Under the pieces are notes generated by a model. That model was not told the origin of the DNA. It worked only from the letters and a program-made list of their open reading frames with translations, and ran no database searches. From NCBI GenBank assembly GCA_046313435.1, contig JBKBYG010000001.1, forward strand, positions 71,421 to 135,420: DNA of 64,000 nt. Reading direction: 5' to 3'. Positions 24,358 through 34,202 of this stretch are shown in pieces. This DNA is from JBKBYG01 sp046313435 (GTDB lineage Bacteria > Pseudomonadota > Alphaproteobacteria > Rickettsiales > Arcanibacteraceae). The translations under genes and the position numbers were made by a program. Position 1 is the first letter of the stretch, and every line of letters begins with the position of its first letter.

Positions 24358-25608
24358 TCAAACACTACATAGATTTTGTTCAATCAAAATTTTATTATTT
24401 TCTACAGCAGGTTGATCGAAAGGATTAATATCTTTGAGTCTTGATACAATAATAGTTTCAAGCATGAATTTCATTATTAAAGCACCCAGTTCATGTTCCC
24501 CTAAATCATTCATTTCAATAATCCTGGTTGGGCAATTGTTTTTTACTAAACTTTCAATAGTTGCATCTTGCTCAGCAGCCATTATATCGCCAATCGTCTT
24601 GTTAGCTATATTTCCTAAAAATTCATTTGAGTCAATAAGATCGATTTTAAGACCTTTTCCTTTGGCAGTATTTTTTATAACAGTAAATATCTTATCTTTA
24701 GGTCCATCTAAATAAAGCTGCAATTGACTGTGCTGATCAATAGTTCCAATTGCAGGTATAGGCGTTAGTCCAAAACCACCCTTTCCAATGCTTTCAGCCC
24801 AAATCTGTCTATATAAATTAGTAAACTCTATAAGCTGATCACTGTAAGCCATCATCACAAGATTTTGAAAATGATTATGCATACTATAAACAAAAGCAGA
24901 CCCAAAAGAAATATCAGATCTTTCTTTATGATTTAGCAAATCATCTATAACAGTTTTTGCACCTTCTCTAATATTTGTTGGATCAAGGCCTGCAACTGAC
25001 GCTGCTATTAATCCAACATTAGTGAAAGCTGAAAACCTGCCACCAATATTATCATGATTTAATATTACTGCACCAATCGATTGACCTATATTTCTAATTG
25101 GATTATTTGTAGGGTCTGTTATGAAATAAAAGCTTTTACTAAAGTTATAATTGGAAAACTCTTTTTTAATTTTATTAATTGTAAGGGCAAGCAATGAAAG
25201 AGTCTCATATGTTTTACCGGATTTGCTTACTATTAGAAAGGCAGTCTCCTCAATATTTATTTGATTCAAAAATCTTTCGGTGACTATAGGATCAATATTT
25301 TCTAAATAATAGATTTTTATTTTATTTACATAAATATTTAAATTAACTAAAGCCTTGCTACTAAGGCTTGAGCCACCAGTGCCTATAATTACTAAATTAG
25401 CAAAATTATCTTTAATTCTTGAAGCGATTTCTTGAATTTCAACAAAATCTGAACTTTGATAAGGAATATTTAAAAGAGGGAATTTATTTTCCTTTTTTTG
25501 ATTTTGAAATTCAACACATATACTATTTATTTTTTCTAATGTTAGAGCAAATAAAGGATCATTGAAAATATCTCTTTTTTGGTATTTAAATGTCTGAGTA
25601 TAAAGCAT
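24358..25608 (-). CDS. pgi: glucose-6-phosphate isomerase
   Basis: Pgi interconverts glucose-6-phosphate and fructose-6-phosphate. The 416 residues show two SIS-type phosphosugar halves: LVIIGTGGSSLSSKAL, VSKSGKTYETLSLLA, NIGGRFSAFTNVG, and the signature GKGGFGLTPIPAIGTIDQHSQLQLY with the catalytic residues. It is the shorter form found in some alphaproteobacteria and Firmicutes, not the about 550-residue E. coli type. In an obligate intracellular organism it would point to some sugar-phosphate metabolism being kept, perhaps gluconeogenic with PpdK. Confidence 0.94.
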   Translation of the reverse strand: MLYTQTFKYQKRDIFNDPLFALTLEKINSICVEFQNQKKENKFPLLNIPYQSSDFVEIQEIASRIKDNFANLVIIGTGGSSLSSKALVNLNIYVNKIKIYYLENIDPIVTERFLNQINIEETAFLIVSKSGKTYETLSLLALTINKIKKEFSNYNFSKSFYFITDPTNNPIRNIGQSIGAVILNHDNIGGRFSAFTNVGLIAASVAGLDPTNIREGAKTVIDDLLNHKERSDISFGSAFVYSMHNHFQNLVMMAYSDQLIEFTNLYRQIWAESIGKGGFGLTPIPAIGTIDQHSQLQLYLDGPKDKIFTVIKNTAKGKGLKIDLIDSNEFLGNIANKTIGDIMAAEQDATIESLVKNNCPTRIIEMNDLGEHELGALIMKFMLETIIVSRLKDINPFDQPAVENNKILIEQNLCSV

Positions 25609-25628
25609 ATTATTTATTAGATGTCTGT

Positions 25629-25831
25629 ATAGTAGTTTGATTTGAAGTTTGAGCCTCGTTGCTCATCTAGCATTTTGCCTTTTCTCATTAATATTACTAT
25701 GTCGTCGTAAGTGCAGTCTAAAGGCTTGGGCACATATTATAATACGCTCACTCGCTTTCACCTTATATTCCTAGTATTAATTATAAAGCAGAAATGGTAT
25801 TGCTTTTCTCAAAATTCAACTGAAACAACTA
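25629..25831 (-). repeat. palindromic repeat, long copy 3
   Basis: The ends ATAGTAGTTTGATTTGAAGT and TCAACTGAAACAACTAC match those of the elements at 381-483 and 7866-7974, but the unit is about 200 bases, with an expanded interior. Its right end includes the stop codon (TAG) of the M16 peptidase gene, so the element has inserted at or spread into the gene end. Confidence 0.6.
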
Positions 25832-27187
25832 CATTAAATCTTTATCCCCAACTATTGAAAAAATTACTTTAGTATCATCTAGAACAGTATTTGCAAAATC
25901 ATTAATTTCATTTAAAGTGATTTTACTTATATTTTCTGTTCTTGTCTTAAAAAAATCTGTGTTTGATTCTTCTAAATTTGCAGAAGTCAATATGTTTGCG
26001 ATATTAGAATTTTTATCAAGTTTTAAAATAAATGTATTGATCAAATTAGTTTTAGCATTATCTAGCTCTATTTGAGAAATACTACTTAACTTTAATTGTT
26101 TTATTTCTTCTTTAATCAAATTTATAGCCTCAAAAACATTTTTATTATTTACAGCAACATTACCTTGCCAAATATTAGCCAAATTATATTTTTCTATATT
26201 TGTGTGTACACCGTAAGTTAGGCCTTTTTCTTCTCTAAGAGATTGCATTAGACGTGATTGAAGTCCTCTTCCACCAAGAATATAATTTAAGATTTTTGCT
26301 TTATAATAATCATTTTTATTAAAATCCCATTTTTGCCCAAAAACTATGCTAGCTTGAGGAAATTTCTTATCTATAATATATTGAGTACGAATAGCTTTGA
26401 ACAATGCACTATTCTCACCATCTTCCAATTTAACATTATTTTTTGGCAAATTTAGTAAATTAAAGAGATCGTAAGCTTTATCTTTATTTATATCGCCAAC
26501 GATATATATAGTCAAATTGCTATAAGAAAAATTATTTTTTATAAACTGCTCAATATTTTTTCTTGTAATTGAATTGATAGTATTTTTAGAGATATTAGCT
26601 TCTTTCGAATAAGAATGATGATTGAAAATAATTTTCATCCATTCATTATCAGCAATTGAGCTAGGATCAGAATTTCTATAATTGACTATATTAATTAATT
26701 TGTCTTTAGCAATATCTATTGCTTCTTGTTTTAATTTGGGTTGATTAAATAAAATATTGATCAATTCGAAAGTTTCTTTTGCCTTTAACTTTAAGCATGT
26801 AATTTTTAAATATATATTATCCAAATCTTGTTCAAATGAGATTATTGTTCCCATTTGTTCAAATTTTTTCTTAATCTCATTACTAGTATATATGCCCGCA
26901 TCCTCTAGCATAAGCATTGAAGTAAGATGAGCTAAGCCTTCTTTGTCTTTAGGATCATAACTAGTACTGATATTTTTAAATTTTAGATTAAATGATATTA
27001 TAGGCAAAGAATTATCTTCAACTAAAAATATCTCAGCACCGTTATATAATGATTTATCAATATTCTTCTCAATATTGATGAAAGTTTTTTGGCTAGAAAT
27101 TTTTGAATTAACACATGAAGTTAAAACTAATATTAAAGTTATGAATATTTTTTTAATTAACATAATTCTTACAATTTTTTTCATCAT
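25829..27187 (-). CDS. non-catalytic M16 family protein, lipoprotein
   Basis: A 452-residue M16-fold protein. The zinc motif HXXEH is replaced by HLTSM in GLAHLTSMLML, so this is the inactive partner. The rest keeps the M16 layout, with ARGxxSRL-type GGRGLQSRLMQSLREEKGLTYGV. The N-terminus has a lipobox (VLTSC), so it is membrane-anchored. The start overlaps the active M16 gene by 35 bases; the in-frame ATG 27163 cuts this to 11. The two should form a heterodimeric peptidase like mitochondrial MPP or PqqL-type pairs. Confidence 0.88.
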   Translation of the reverse strand: MMKKIVRIMLIKKIFITLILVLTSCVNSKISSQKTFINIEKNIDKSLYNGAEIFLVEDNSLPIISFNLKFKNISTSYDPKDKEGLAHLTSMLMLEDAGIYTSNEIKKKFEQMGTIISFEQDLDNIYLKITCLKLKAKETFELINILFNQPKLKQEAIDIAKDKLINIVNYRNSDPSSIADNEWMKIIFNHHSYSKEANISKNTINSITRKNIEQFIKNNFSYSNLTIYIVGDINKDKAYDLFNLLNLPKNNVKLEDGENSALFKAIRTQYIIDKKFPQASIVFGQKWDFNKNDYYKAKILNYILGGRGLQSRLMQSLREEKGLTYGVHTNIEKYNLANIWQGNVAVNNKNVFEAINLIKEEIKQLKLSSISQIELDNAKTNLINTFILKLDKNSNIANILTSANLEESNTDFFKTRTENISKITLNEINDFANTVLDDTKVIFSIVGDKDLM

Positions 27188-28511
27188 TATATAATAGTCC
27201 TGTTACTGATTGCGTAGATTGAAATACTTCTTTTATAACAGAATTCACTTGGTCTAAACTAATCGAATTAATATTATCTGACCAGTTTTCAAAATAGCTA
27301 AATGGTATAGAATATATTGACATTATACCATAGATATAGCCTAGCTCTTTAAAACTTTCTTTGTCATATATATTTTTAGCACTTAAAGCTATTTTAGCTT
27401 CTTCAAATTCATTTTTAGTAACACCATGATTTATTAATTTATCTATTTCCTTATTTAGCTCACGCTCAATATCAGACAATTTTACTTTTTCTTTTGCTGC
27501 AATATAAACGTCTAAATATCCCGGTGCTTCTGGCTTAACAAGATTATAATCAACCCTAACATTTGTAGCTAATTTCATTTTATTTACTAATAAATCATAT
27601 AAACGGCTAAATTTATTACCGCCAACAATATATTCCGCAATAGCTAAAGCAAAATCTTTTGAAAGATTATTTAGATCAGTTGGAGATGTTAGATAACTAC
27701 GGTATAATGTATCAATATTAACTCGAACATCACATGATAAAATTCTTCTAGCTGCAATATGTTTTGGCTCATGTAAAACTATTTCCTTATGTTTTATTTT
27801 TGGAACTGTTATATAACCATAGTATTTTTCTGCAAGAGGCTTAAGTTTCTCCATTGTTATATCGCCTGCAACTACTAAAACAGCATTTTCTGGTCGGTAA
27901 TAAGTTTTATAAAAGCTTCTTACATCTTCTAACTGCAAGTCTTCCATTTCATGCCTCCACCCAATAACTGGCCTATGGTTAGGATGGTTAATATATAAGG
28001 CGGCAAGCATTTGTTCGTGAAGCAAAGCTTGAGGATTAGTGTCATATCTTAAATGTCTTTCTTGAATTATTACCTGTCTTTCTTTTATAACTTCTTCTGG
28101 ATTCAAATTTAATTTGGTCATTCTGTCTGACTCAAGTTGCATAACAAGAGGTAATTTATCAATAGTTATATTTTCATAATAGCCTGTGTAATTTAGATTA
28201 GTGAAAGCATTAAGTTCGCCCCCATTCTCTGAAACTTTCTTAAAAAAATCACCTTCTTTTAAATTTGCTGTACTTTTAAACATCATATGTTCTAAGAAAT
28301 GAGCAAGACCTGATTTACCAAGCGGATCATTTACTGAGCCCACATTGTACCAAACCATATGACTAATAGCTGGAGTTTTATGGTTAGGAATTAAAACAAC
28401 TTTCATTCCATTTTTTAATTTAAATTCTTCTGATTGGGTTATGGTATCAGCCGCGAGAAGGTTACAGCTTATTAGTATAAAAGATATAATTAAAATGATT
28501 TTTTTAAACAA
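27153..28511 (-). CDS. M16 family zinc metallopeptidase, active subunit
   Basis: A 452-residue pitrilysin/MPP-type peptidase. A signal peptide (IILIISFILISCNLLAA) is followed by the zinc motif HFLEH in GLAHFLEHMMF, with the distal glutamate expected in the later ELNAFTNLNYTGYYE region. The second M16 domain begins near residue 200. It lies in the lspA-lipoprotein-M16-M16 arrangement common in alphaproteobacteria, where these secreted peptidases degrade or mature peptides in the periplasm. The substrate is unknown. Confidence 0.93.
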   Translation of the reverse strand: MFKKIILIISFILISCNLLAADTITQSEEFKLKNGMKVVLIPNHKTPAISHMVWYNVGSVNDPLGKSGLAHFLEHMMFKSTANLKEGDFFKKVSENGGELNAFTNLNYTGYYENITIDKLPLVMQLESDRMTKLNLNPEEVIKERQVIIQERHLRYDTNPQALLHEQMLAALYINHPNHRPVIGWRHEMEDLQLEDVRSFYKTYYRPENAVLVVAGDITMEKLKPLAEKYYGYITVPKIKHKEIVLHEPKHIAARRILSCDVRVNIDTLYRSYLTSPTDLNNLSKDFALAIAEYIVGGNKFSRLYDLLVNKMKLATNVRVDYNLVKPEAPGYLDVYIAAKEKVKLSDIERELNKEIDKLINHGVTKNEFEEAKIALSAKNIYDKESFKELGYIYGIMSIYSIPFSYFENWSDNINSISLDQVNSVIKEVFQSTQSVTGLLYNDEKNCKNYVN

Positions 28512-28547
28512 TTTTATCTCCTGATGAATTTGAGCAATTAATACATA

Positions 28548-29138
28548 TTATTGAGACTTAGGAGGAGATGGAGAAAATGAAAAACTTTTCATAAAAGTAT
28601 TTTTATCACAATATATCACTTCCCCATTATCAATATTGCAAATTTTTCTATTTGATGAAGTATTATTAGTTTTCATTAATTTCAAAGACTTGCTTTTATA
28701 TATTCGATCTTCTTCATTTGCGGCAGGATGTTCAGTTGCATCTTTAGAAAAATCAGTTTTTTTGTTAAATAATTTTTGGAAAAAACTTTTCTTTTTAGAA
28801 GATTTTCCTTTTGCTTCTAAAACTGATCTATAATCATTATCAGCTTCTGATGTAGCTTTATTTAAAAGCAATTCTTCACCTTTAGAATAAGATCTATTAG
28901 AGGCATTACTATCCGAATAAGGAAAATAACTATTTTTTGCATTATTGTTTTGATGAGTAATATCTAAATCAAAATTTGGTGGAATGGATAAAGGGGGATT
29001 TGATATTACACTAAATTCATCAGGACTATCCTTGCCATATAAACCCATTTTTTCTTTGAAACTATTTGAGCAAGCTGAAGTAATTAAACCCAGCATTAAA
29101 ATCATTAAATTTATCTTTTTCATATTCTTACTTTTCAT
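28548..29138 (-). CDS. DUF3035-like lipoprotein
   Basis: A 196-residue lipoprotein whose signal peptide ends in a lipobox-like ITSAC. The next segment, PDEFSVISNPPLSIPPNFDL, is the hallmark PLxxPPxF motif of the alphaproteobacterial DUF3035 family, some members of which are described with the outer-membrane BAM machinery. The remainder is low-complexity and charged, so the conserved part is short. It overlaps lspA by 11 bases and precedes the M16 pair, the usual order. Confidence 0.82.
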   Translation of the reverse strand: MKSKNMKKINLMILMLGLITSACSNSFKEKMGLYGKDSPDEFSVISNPPLSIPPNFDLDITHQNNNAKNSYFPYSDSNASNRSYSKGEELLLNKATSEADNDYRSVLEAKGKSSKKKSFFQKLFNKKTDFSKDATEHPAANEEDRIYKSKSLKLMKTNNTSSNRKICNIDNGEVIYCDKNTFMKSFSFSPSPPKSQ

Positions 29139-29619
29139 TTATTAACTTCTTATTAAAGTCACTTTTAAAATTTTCGTATAATAGAATTATTACACCAATA
29201 CATATTGCAGAATCTGCAATATTGAAACTATACCAATGATAATCTTTTATATAAAAATCTAAGAAATCAGTAACCGCACCATATTTAATTCGATCAATAA
29301 CATTACCTATCGCGCCACTTATAATAAAACTGATTGCAAGTTTAGTAATATTATTATTATCTTTTTTAAACCAAAAAAATAATATCGTTATAGCTATAAT
29401 TCCAATTAAAGAAAATATAATATTTCCATATTTTATATTATTAAATATTCCAAATGTCACTCCTTTATTTTGCACCAGAACAATATTCAGAAAAGGAGTC
29501 AAGGATATATAATTATCATTTGATTTACTAATTAAATTAATAGCTAAATTTTTAGTAAATTGATCAATAACTATTAACAAGAATATTATAATAACATAGA
29601 TAAAGATCTTATTTTTCAT
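29128..29619 (-). CDS. lspA: lipoprotein signal peptidase
   Basis: Signal peptidase II removes the signal peptide from diacylglyceryl-modified lipoproteins. The 163 residues hold four membrane helices. The catalytic aspartates sit in GAIGNVIDRI and FNIADSAICIGV, and the VQNKGVTFGIF motif is present. Several lipoproteins encoded nearby would be its substrates. It overlaps the following lipoprotein gene by 11 bases. Confidence 0.95.
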   Translation of the reverse strand: MKNKIFIYVIIIFLLIVIDQFTKNLAINLISKSNDNYISLTPFLNIVLVQNKGVTFGIFNNIKYGNIIFSLIGIIAITILFFWFKKDNNNITKLAISFIISGAIGNVIDRIKYGAVTDFLDFYIKDYHWYSFNIADSAICIGVIILLYENFKSDFNKKLINEK

Positions 29620-29775
29620 CTGCTACTATTTCCTAGTGAGTCATTTAATTAAATATTGGAATTCCTACAAAAGCTGGTTTCGCAAGAATTCTATTAAAGT
29701 TAAATTATGGACAGAAATTGGTTTTGTCAAAAGAATAATTATCTTAATTACAAATAAAATTATTAAAACAGTAAT

Positions 29776-31878
29776 TTAACCAGATAGATAATCAATCTGA
29801 TTATTATACTCAAATATTTTAAGCAATTCTCTCAAATTTCTTCCTTTCTCACTCAAAAGCTGAGGGTCATTTTCTAAAATATTTCTTGCAGTATTTGATG
29901 CTTGGATTAATAAGTCCTGATGATGTTCTAAATCTCCAATTTTAAATTTTGCAAGACCACTTTGTTTTATACCTAAAATTTCTCCTGCTCCTCTGATTTT
30001 TAAATCTTCTTCAGCAATTAAAAATCCATCTTCAGTTTCTTTCATAATTTTAAGCCTAGCTCTTGAACTGGCACTTATAGGTGTATCATATAGTAAGATA
30101 CAGTAAGATTGTTTGTCACCACGCCCAACCCTTCCTCTAAGCTGATGAAGCTGCGATAAGCCAAATTTTTCTGCCTGCTCAATAATTATTACAGTAGCGT
30201 CTTTAACATCAATACCTACTTCAATCACAGTTGTAGCAATTAGGAGTTGAACTTCGCCTGTTGCAAATTTCATCATTACTTTATCTTTTTCATCACCTTT
30301 CATTTTTCCATGGATTAGCCCAACTTTTCCTGGAAAAATTGCCTCAAATTCTTGATAACGTGCTATTGCTGCAGCAAGATGTTTTTTAAAATTAGATGAT
30401 TCTTTTTCTTGCTCTTCAATTAAAGGGCAAATCCAATATGCTTTTCCTTTATCATTTATCAAATTACGTAAAGAATTTACAAGCTCATCCATATGGTTTT
30501 TAGAAACCAGAGAGGTAATTATAGGTATTCGCCCTTTCGGTTTGTCAACAAGCCTAGATATATCCATGTCACCTGATAAGGTTAAAGTTAAAGTCCTAGG
30601 TATTGGGGTTGCACTCATAACTAAAATATCAGGGTTATTACCTTTTTGAGCAAGAGCTATTCTTTGCTCAACGCCAAATCTATGTTGTTCGTCAATGACT
30701 ATGAATCCTAAATCTTTAAACTCTACTTTTTCTTGAAAAGTAGCATGCGTACCAATTAAAATATCAATATCACCTTCTAACAAATTTTTAAGTAAAATTT
30801 CTCTTTTTTTGCCTTTTATCCTACCTGTTAACAACGCCGTTCTAACTGGTAAATTTTGACATGCTTTCTGCATCCATTGATAATGCTGGCTCGCTAATAT
30901 ATCAGTTGGCGCCATTATGCATGCTTGCTTTCCCGCTTCAACAATATTTAATGCTGCAATAAGCGCTACAACCGTTTTGCCACTTCCCACATCTCCTTGT
31001 AAAAGCCGCATCATTCGATACTCTGATTCTTGATCTGCTACAATTTCCTTAATAATTTCCTTTTGCCCAGAAGTTAGTTCAAATTCTAATTGATTAAGTA
31101 ATTGCTCCTTTAACTTACCGGGAACAGTAATTGCATTACCTTTGATTTTATTCTTATAAATTCTAATTAATCCTAAAGATAATTGATTAGCCAAGAACTC
31201 ATCATATGTTAAGCGCATCCTAGGTTTTGTTCTAGGAAAAAAATCTTCAGAATTTTTAGGATTATGCAATTCAGTAATTGCTTCTTTAAATGTTGGCCAT
31301 TGATTTGCATTTATAGTTTCTTCTTCAATCCATTCAGTAAAATTCGGAACTTTAAATAATGCTTGTTGTACAAGTTTCCTTATTTGCTTTGAAGTAATAC
31401 CATAAGTTAAATTATATATATATTCTGCAGAGTTTGAAATTAAAGAATGAGTGAATTCAGGATGAGAAATTTGTAGCTTATTTCCAAATCTTTCTATTTT
31501 GCCACTTACAACAATTTTTGCTCCCTCATGTAAATTTTTAATTAAATACGTTGGATGATAATTAAAAAATACAAGCTCGATATATCCAGTATTATTGTAC
31601 ACATATAATTTAAAAGGAGTGTTCTTGCGGGCAAACTTATTTAGTTGATCAAAATGATCAATGGTAACTTCCGTAATAATATAAGTTCCTGATTCAACAT
31701 AAGATAGATCAGGATTAATTTGCTTTATAATTAAGTTAATAGGAAAATGCCAAACTAAGTCAATAATTCTTGTGCAATTAATCCGAGAAAGATTTTCATA
31801 AGTTTTTTCACCCACAGATTCAAGATTTTGCACTGAGGAAAATAATGCTTGAAGTTTTGGTTCTTTATGAAAAAGCAT
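29776..31878 (-). CDS. recG: ATP-dependent DNA helicase RecG
   Basis: RecG reverses stalled forks and branch-migrates Holliday junctions. The 700 residues have the N-terminal OB wedge domain, Walker A (LQGDVGSGKTVVAL), the helicase II box VIDEQHRFGVEQR, SATPIPRTL, and the C-terminal TVIEVGIDV and QLRGRVGRG motifs. The stop of nrdR lies three bases before its ATG, and the gene is the downstream member of a rpiB-glyA-nrdR-recG run. Confidence 0.97.
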   Translation of the reverse strand: MLFHKEPKLQALFSSVQNLESVGEKTYENLSRINCTRIIDLVWHFPINLIIKQINPDLSYVESGTYIITEVTIDHFDQLNKFARKNTPFKLYVYNNTGYIELVFFNYHPTYLIKNLHEGAKIVVSGKIERFGNKLQISHPEFTHSLISNSAEYIYNLTYGITSKQIRKLVQQALFKVPNFTEWIEEETINANQWPTFKEAITELHNPKNSEDFFPRTKPRMRLTYDEFLANQLSLGLIRIYKNKIKGNAITVPGKLKEQLLNQLEFELTSGQKEIIKEIVADQESEYRMMRLLQGDVGSGKTVVALIAALNIVEAGKQACIMAPTDILASQHYQWMQKACQNLPVRTALLTGRIKGKKREILLKNLLEGDIDILIGTHATFQEKVEFKDLGFIVIDEQHRFGVEQRIALAQKGNNPDILVMSATPIPRTLTLTLSGDMDISRLVDKPKGRIPIITSLVSKNHMDELVNSLRNLINDKGKAYWICPLIEEQEKESSNFKKHLAAAIARYQEFEAIFPGKVGLIHGKMKGDEKDKVMMKFATGEVQLLIATTVIEVGIDVKDATVIIIEQAEKFGLSQLHQLRGRVGRGDKQSYCILLYDTPISASSRARLKIMKETEDGFLIAEEDLKIRGAGEILGIKQSGLAKFKIGDLEHHQDLLIQASNTARNILENDPQLLSEKGRNLRELLKIFEYNNQIDYLSG

Positions 31879-31881
31879 AAA

Positions 31882-32346
31882 TTAATTAGGTTTTTTTTCT
31901 AAGCTTAATTCTTTTATAAAATTATCAAAATCTTTAGTTTCTCTAAATTGTTTGTAAACAGAAGCAAATCTTACATAAGCAACTTGATCAAGTTTAAGAA
32001 GTTCCTCCATTACATATTCTCCAATCAAGGATGAATGAATTTCACTTTCACCAGAGCCTTCCAACTTCCTGACAATGCCATTTACTATATCTTCTACTTG
32101 CTCTGCTGAAATAGATCTTTTGCGGACAGCCATATTTATTGAGCGTGTAATTTTATCTCTATCAAAGACTTTGCGCTCATTATTATTTTTAATAACTACT
32201 AATTCGCGCAATTGCAGTCTTTCAAATGTAGTAAAACGTGAATTACATTTAATACAGAAACGTCGTCTTCGAATTGCCATTCCATCTTCACTTGGGCGCG
32301 AATCTTTAACTTGAGTATCGTCAGCAGTGCAAAAAGGACAACGCAT
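31882..32346 (-). CDS. nrdR: transcriptional repressor NrdR
   Basis: NrdR represses ribonucleotide reductase genes according to ATP/dATP level. The 154 residues begin with a zinc ribbon (MRCPFC and FCIKC), followed by the ATP-cone (VVIKNNNERKVFDRDKI). The glyA stop is immediately upstream, and the arrangement glyA-nrdR is conserved in alphaproteobacteria. Confidence 0.97.
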   Translation of the reverse strand: MRCPFCTADDTQVKDSRPSEDGMAIRRRRFCIKCNSRFTTFERLQLRELVVIKNNNERKVFDRDKITRSINMAVRKRSISAEQVEDIVNGIVRKLEGSGESEIHSSLIGEYVMEELLKLDQVAYVRFASVYKQFRETKDFDNFIKELSLEKKPN

Positions 32347-33630
32347 TTATTTATTACTCATCAGCTGCGAGTATATAGGGAATTTAGCACAAATATTCAA
32401 AACTTGAGATAAAGTTTTTTGCTCAACTTCAGAATTATTATCCGAATTTTTTGCTAATCCTTCAATTACATCGCTTATTAAATTTCCAACAATTCTAAAT
32501 TCTTCTGTCTTAAATCCTCTACTTGTGCCAGCTGGTGTTCCAAGCCTTATACCTGAGGTAATAAACGGGCTTTTTGGATCAAATGGTACGGAATTCTTAT
32601 TGCAAGTTAAACCGGCGCGTTCTAAGCTTTCTTCAGCTGCTTTACCAGTAATATTTTTTGATCTTAAATCAACTAGTACCATATGCGAATCTGTACCATC
32701 AGTTACAATATTAATGTCGCGTAGTTTCAATGTTTCTGCTAAAGCACGCGAATTATCTAAAACTTGTTTAGAATATACTTTAAACTCTTCATCTAATGCT
32801 TCATTGAATGCTACTGCTTTAGCGGCAATTACATGCATTAGTGGTCCACCTTGAATGCCAGGAAAAATAGCAGAATCAATTTTTTTAGCTATATCTGCGT
32901 CATTTGATAAAATTAAGCCTCCACGAGGACCTCTTAATGTTTTATGTGTTGTACTAGTTGTGATATGTGCGTATTGTATTGGTGAAGGATAAACTCCGGC
33001 TGCAATTAAACCTGCATAATGAGCCATATCAACCATTAAATAAGCCCCTACAGAATCAGCAATTTCTCTAAAGCGAACAAAATCAATTACCCGAGGGTAA
33101 GCTGACCCTCCAGCAATAATTAATTTTGGTTTATGATCTTCTGCCAATCTTTTAACTTCATCATAATCTATTAGTGCATCCTCTTTTCTTACCCCATATT
33201 GAACAACGTTAAACCACTTACCCGACATATTAGGTGCAGCGCCATGAGTTAAATGCCCCCCCGCTGCAAGAGACATACCAAGTATTGTATCGCCTGGCTT
33301 AATAAGAGCAAACATTACAGCCTGATTTGCTTGAGAACCCGAATTAGGTTGAACATTCGCAAAATTACAAGCAAAAAGTTGTTTAGCGCGTTCGATTGCA
33401 AGCTTTTCTACTCTATCAACAAATTCACATCCCCCATAATATCTTTTACCGGGATAACCTTCAGCATACTTGTTTGTAAGAACGCTCCCTTGAGCTTCCA
33501 TAACCGCGCTACTTACTATATTTTCAGAGGCAATGAGTTCGATTTGGTTTTGTTGTCTATTTAATTCTTCTTTTATCAAATTAACGATTTCAGGATCAGT
33601 TTGTCCTAAATGTTTTTCAGTTATATTCAT
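32347..33630 (-). CDS. glyA: serine hydroxymethyltransferase
   Basis: GlyA converts serine and THF to glycine and methylene-THF with PLP. The 427 residues show IELIASENIVS, NVQPNSGSQANQAV, the PLP-lysine motif TTSTTHKTLRGPRGG, and the C-terminal GIRLGTPAGTSRG. The start overlaps the end of rpiB by four bases. It supplies one-carbon units together with Fau. Confidence 0.97.
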   Translation of the reverse strand: MNITEKHLGQTDPEIVNLIKEELNRQQNQIELIASENIVSSAVMEAQGSVLTNKYAEGYPGKRYYGGCEFVDRVEKLAIERAKQLFACNFANVQPNSGSQANQAVMFALIKPGDTILGMSLAAGGHLTHGAAPNMSGKWFNVVQYGVRKEDALIDYDEVKRLAEDHKPKLIIAGGSAYPRVIDFVRFREIADSVGAYLMVDMAHYAGLIAAGVYPSPIQYAHITTSTTHKTLRGPRGGLILSNDADIAKKIDSAIFPGIQGGPLMHVIAAKAVAFNEALDEEFKVYSKQVLDNSRALAETLKLRDINIVTDGTDSHMVLVDLRSKNITGKAAEESLERAGLTCNKNSVPFDPKSPFITSGIRLGTPAGTSRGFKTEEFRIVGNLISDVIEGLAKNSDNNSEVEQKTLSQVLNICAKFPIYSQLMSNK

Positions 33631-34070
33631 ATATTTCCTACATCAATTTTATTTATTCGATTTAAATGTCTTCCTGCTTCAAACTCAGTATTTAGAAAAG
33701 CTTTTACAGAATCAATGGCATCATTAGAATTTATCATTCTAGATCCTAGCACTAAAATATTAGCATCATTATGCTTTCTTGCTAATACTGCGGCTTCCTT
33801 ATTATAACATAGTGCAGCCCGGATAAATTTATGTCTATTAGCTGCAATTGACATTCCTATACCAGTTCCACAAATTAAAATTGCTTTTGCTTCTGTATCT
33901 TGCTGAATTGCATTAATAGCTTGATTGCAAATATCAGGATAGTCAACTGATTCTTCACTATCTGTTCCTACATCATTTAATATGTAATAGTTTTTATCAA
34001 GAAACTCTTTAATTAATGTTTTTAACTTATATCCAGCATGATCTGAACCAATTATAATATTGTAACTCAT
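33627..34070 (-). CDS. rpiB: ribose-5-phosphate isomerase B
   Basis: The 147-residue RpiB interconverts ribose-5-phosphate and ribulose-5-phosphate. Motifs present are GSDHAGYKLK with the phosphate-binding region, the active-site cysteine loop CGTGIGMSIAANR, and HNDANILVLGSR. It is the first gene of the rpiB-glyA-nrdR-recG run, with a four-base overlap into glyA. Confidence 0.95.
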   Translation of the reverse strand: MSYNIIIGSDHAGYKLKTLIKEFLDKNYYILNDVGTDSEESVDYPDICNQAINAIQQDTEAKAILICGTGIGMSIAANRHKFIRAALCYNKEAAVLARKHNDANILVLGSRMINSNDAIDSVKAFLNTEFEAGRHLNRINKIDVGNI

Positions 34071-34202
34071 TTTGTAAATATCAGAAATTATTTAATATAT
34101 TTTTTAAATGAATTTAATATTATTAATATTATAACGCAACCATTAATTTATAATTGAGTATAATATTATCAAAAATCGATACTTTTTAAGGATGCCTTAA
34201 GT

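Noticed and set aside
29650..29710. Imperfect inverted repeat GGAATTCC...GAATTC between lspA and recG
   Set aside because: The arms are short and unsupported by further pairing; I could not tell it from chance in AT-rich DNA.
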